Source: Bacillota bacterium (GTDB lineage Bacteria; Bacillota; Clostridia; Christensenellales; Aristaeellaceae). From it: DNA of 16,366 nt. The stretch's first letter is position 1, and every line of letters begins with the position of its first letter. The notes below the pieces were generated by a model. The model ran no database searches. It was not told where the DNA came from and saw only the letters and a program-made list of their open reading frames with translations. Made by a program: the position numbers and the translations under genes. The stretch is taken from assembly GCA_023404715.1 (NCBI GenBank), contig JAEYAR010000111.1, positions 1-16,366 of the forward strand, given 5' to 3'. Shown here piece after piece: positions 14,333 through 16,366 of this stretch.

Positions 14333-15094
14333 ATGCTCCATGTGATCAGAAGCGAATGGTATAAGACGCGGCACCGGTCCTATCTCTATATCTCGATCGG
14401 GATCTGCTGCCTGCTCGCGCTCGGCTTGGTACTCATGTTTTACCTGAATTCGAGCGGGCAAGATCGCGTTCGCTACGAGGACGTAGGGCGATTGTTGCTG
14501 GCTATGCTATCCTTCGGCGTCTATTTTTCATTGCTCCCCTGCGATGTCGTTTTTTCAGAGGAATACAAGCACCAGACGATGAAAAATGCTGTTTCGCACG
14601 GATGCTCCCGTGCCGGCCTCTACATGGGGAAGCTCACGGCCACGATTGCGGTCGCGATGCTCGGCATCGGGCTGATCGTCTGCGTCCTCATGGGCAGCGC
14701 ATACCTGATCCTGGGCGTAGAGGATGCAGCGCTGGCAGGGGAGATCACAGCGCGCATACGGATCAGCCTGTTAGGCGCTTTCCCGCTGTGGACCGGCGCG
14801 CTGTGCGTGATCAACATGATGTCCTTTTACCTTAAAAACAGCACCATGATGTCCTTCGCGTTCGTGGGGATGTTTATGGCGGCGTCGCTGCTGATGGTGC
14901 TGCTCGGCTCCTATGTTTCGCCCTTCTTTTTCGCCGTGCGCGACTGGATGATCATGCCGCAGTTCGACGCCTTACAAAACGCGGAGCGGATCACCGGGCC
15001 GATTCTGGCGAAGTGCTATATCGTCGGCCTGGGGTACGCCGCCGTCTCTACGGCGGCCGGCCTGCTGCTATTTCACAGCAGAGAAATCAAATAG
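14333..15094 (+). CDS. ABC-2 type transporter permease (BcrB-like)
   Basis: A 253-residue membrane protein with about six membrane helices (roughly 17-37, 55-72, 104-128, 147-165, 172-194 and 226-246). It opens with HVIRSEWYKTRHR, and a cytoplasmic segment after the second helix reads EEYKHQTMKNAVSHGCSR. Both patterns are typical of ABC-2 permeases of the bacitracin/lantibiotic immunity type, where such a protein dimerises and pairs with two ATPases. The start is the ATG at 14333, eight bases after AGGAGG (14319-14324); an in-frame GTG at 14324 overlaps that ribosome site and was rejected. Only one permease gene is present, which fits the BcrAB layout rather than the two-permease LanEFG layout. 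Confidence 0.88.
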   Translation: MLHVIRSEWYKTRHRSYLYISIGICCLLALGLVLMFYLNSSGQDRVRYEDVGRLLLAMLSFGVYFSLLPCDVVFSEEYKHQTMKNAVSHGCSRAGLYMGKLTATIAVAMLGIGLIVCVLMGSAYLILGVEDAALAGEITARIRISLLGAFPLWTGALCVINMMSFYLKNSTMMSFAFVGMFMAASLLMVLLGSYVSPFFFAVRDWMIMPQFDALQNAERITGPILAKCYIVGLGYAAVSTAAGLLLFHSREIK

Positions 15095-15152
15095 CGGCCC
15101 GCGCTTTGGCGTCCGGCGATAGGCTATACTGCTTGCGCAGGGAGGTTCGCGC

Positions 15153-16088
15153 ATGGTGATGGCAACGGTTCTGTTGGCGCTGCTCCTGGCTGCGGCGGCC
15201 GTACGCATGCTGCTCCTTAGAAAAAACCTGCGCGCCGCGGCGCGCGACCTGACGGAAATCAACGGCGGACTCACCCGGCAGCCCCTGCGCCTGGCCTCGC
15301 CCGACCGGGGGCTGGAGGGGCTTTTCGCCCAGATCAATGCCCTTTTGCTGCAAAAGCAGGAAGGGGATGCCCGGCATAGACAGGCGGAAGACCGGCTGCG
15401 CCAAGAGATCGCCAACATCTCGCACGACTTGCGTACGCCGCTTACGTCCATCCTCGGGTATGTGCAGCTATTGCGGGACGGCGAATGCACGCAGGCAGAG
15501 CGGGAGGAGTACCTCGCGGTTATTCACGCGCGGGCGCAGGCGCTCCAGATCTTGATCACAGGGTTTTACGACCTGTCGCTGCTTGACGCGGGGGGATACG
15601 TCTTTGAAAAGCAGGCGGTTTACCTGGACCGGGTGCTGTATGAGCTTGCCGCCGCCTTTTATGTGGACTTTTCCGACCGGCAGATGGAGCCGGTGATCGA
15701 GTGCGCCGAAGGTCTGCCGGCGATCTGTGCGGACGTCCAGGCGGTCAAACGCATTTATACCAACCTCTTTCAAAACGCGCTCAAGCATGGGAAGGGGATT
15801 GTGCACATCGCAGCGTGCTGGGAAGGGGGGCGCGTAATCACCCGCTTCGCCAATCAGGCGCCGAATCTGAAGGCAGGCGACATCCCGCATTTGTTCGACC
15901 GTTTTTATACGGCGGACACCATGCGGACGGGCCGAAACACCGGCCTGGGGCTCGCCATAGTCAAGCGGCTCGCGCAGCAGATGGACGGGGAGGTGTCAGC
16001 GTCGCTGCAGGGCGGCGCGCTCACCCTCTCCCTCGGTTGGCCGGTCATGCCCGAGCACGGGCGCACGCCGGCAGGCCGGGACAGATAA
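15153..16088 (+). CDS. Sensor histidine kinase with a single short membrane anchor
   Basis: A 311-residue kinase. One hydrophobic N-terminal segment (about 2-22) is the only membrane part, with no extracellular sensor domain. A linker leads to the HisKA domain with H91 (ISHDLRTP). The ATPase domain has N208 (NLFQNALKH), LFDRFYTAD and GLGLAIVK (264-271). The usual DxGxG box is replaced by FANQAPN, a change common in kinases linked to antimicrobial-peptide transporters. Such kinases usually sense through their partner transporter. The start is the ATG at 15153, seven bases after GGAGG. It lies 58 bases after the permease gene; a TATACT box (15121-15130 region) lacks a good -35, so readthrough from the ABC promoter is the likelier source. 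Its presumed partner is the OmpR-type regulator three genes upstream. Confidence 0.91.
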   Translation: MVMATVLLALLLAAAAVRMLLLRKNLRAAARDLTEINGGLTRQPLRLASPDRGLEGLFAQINALLLQKQEGDARHRQAEDRLRQEIANISHDLRTPLTSILGYVQLLRDGECTQAEREEYLAVIHARAQALQILITGFYDLSLLDAGGYVFEKQAVYLDRVLYELAAAFYVDFSDRQMEPVIECAEGLPAICADVQAVKRIYTNLFQNALKHGKGIVHIAACWEGGRVITRFANQAPNLKAGDIPHLFDRFYTADTMRTGRNTGLGLAIVKRLAQQMDGEVSASLQGGALTLSLGWPVMPEHGRTPAGRDR

Positions 16089-16148
16089 CGCAGCGGCGTC
16101 TTAGGGCGCCGCTGCGCGTCGACAAAGTGGCGTCTGCCACTTTGTCGA
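16089..16148 (+). terminator. Two back-to-back perfect hairpins after the kinase gene
   Basis: CGCAGCGGCG (16089-16098) pairs with CGCCGCTGCG (16107-16116), starting on the base after the kinase stop codon. TCGACAAAGTGGC (16119-16131) then pairs with GCCACTTTGTCGA (16136-16148) across a 4-base loop. The T content behind them is poor (GTTTACGG), so they may stop transcription only weakly. They may equally be the edge of the palindrome-rich repeat element that follows. Confidence 0.45.
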
Positions 16149-16366
16149 GTTTACGGGTGACTTTTACCTTCGCAAAATTACATTTTGCTGCGGAAAAATC
16201 CCCGCCCGACAAGGGAGCGAAGCGACTAGGTGCGAGGACAGCGCGGAGCGCTCCGCAGTGCCGTACCCCGCGCAGCTTGCGCGGGGCGTAACAGGCAAAG
16301 CCGGCGGATACGATTACAGTCTTGCAGACGGCTTTGGGTTTGCGCGCAAAATGAAGCTTTTTCGAC
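16089..16366. repeat. Gene-free, palindrome-rich extragenic element, cut by the window edge
   Basis: No credible gene is present. Besides the two hairpins at the left edge, perfect inverted repeats are GCAAAAT/ATTTTGC (16172-16188), the palindrome GCGGAGCGCTCCGC (16243-16256), CCCCGCGCA/TGCGCGGGG (16266-16286), AAAGCCG/CGGCTTT (16297-16335) and TTTGCGCGCAAA (16339-16350). The motif TCGAC, which opens the second hairpin at 16119, recurs as the last five bases of the window. This density is typical of repeated extragenic elements (REP/MITE-like) or a structured RNA. No transposase or target-site duplication can be seen. Confidence 0.5.

Noticed and set aside
15095..15152. Independent promoter for the histidine kinase
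   Set aside because: TATACT is present, but the only TTG-type hexamer (TTGGCG) is 13 bases away, too close for a sigma-A promoter.
15701..16291. Plus-strand open frame running from inside the kinase gene into the palindromic tail
   Set aside because: It is out of frame with the kinase, has no ribosome site, and its extension past the kinase stop depends on the GC-rich hairpins.
16089..16366. CRISPR array
   Set aside because: The inverted repeats differ in sequence and length; there is no regularly spaced direct repeat.

Overview
The window looks like a stretch of chromosome from a GC-rich gut-type Clostridia/Firmicutes bacterium. The grounds are strong AGGAGG-type ribosome binding sites, sigma-A-like promoters, a sugar ABC binding protein, a BcrA/BcrB-like ABC exporter with OmpR/BceS-like two-component genes, and cyclic-di-GMP proteins of Gram-positive architecture. 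The exact genus cannot be read from the sequence. No rRNA, tRNA, CRISPR array or transposase was seen.

Layout. (1) At 2-2006, plus strand: the C-terminal part of a sugar ABC transporter substrate-binding protein, then a hairpin with a short T-rich tail, then a sugar-phosphate isomerase/epimerase-like TIM-barrel enzyme. (2) At 2039-10685, minus strand: a four-gene signalling operon, transcribed right to left. It encodes a 1064-residue hybrid histidine kinase with three near-identical PAS-like repeats, a periplasmic-binding-domain sensor fused to a degenerate GGDEF and an apparently intact EAL phosphodiesterase, and two different membrane-bound GGDEF diguanylate cyclases. (3) At 10686-10985: a 300-bp divergent regulatory region. 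It holds a promoter in each direction, a 28-bp dyad between them and a long hairpin in the predicted kinase-operon leader. (4) At 10986-12455, plus strand: an unusual regulator with two separate GntR-type winged-helix domains in one chain. Its stop codon overlaps the GTG start of a 29-codon remnant of a response-regulator receiver domain. (5) At 12562-16088, plus strand: an OmpR-family response regulator, an ABC ATPase, an ABC permease and a histidine kinase. The exporter genes lie between the two-component genes, and an 11-bp-phased direct repeat sits where the -35 box of the ABC promoter should be. (6) At 16089-16366: a gene-free tail packed with perfect inverted repeats, probably a repeated extragenic element cut by the window edge.

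How the genes may work together (inference): region 2 combines ligand sensing (PAS repeats, two PBPb domains) with making and breaking c-di-GMP, and the double-GntR regulator transcribed away from it is the obvious candidate controller. Region 5 reads as a self-contained stress or antimicrobial-peptide response: the kinase signals to the regulator, which binds the phased repeats and turns on the ABC exporter. The most novel-looking items are the double-GntR regulator with its operator-like dyad, the kinase's PAS triplication and leader hairpin, the truncated receiver ORF, the 11-bp inverted repeats around the isomerase gene, and the palindrome-rich tail.
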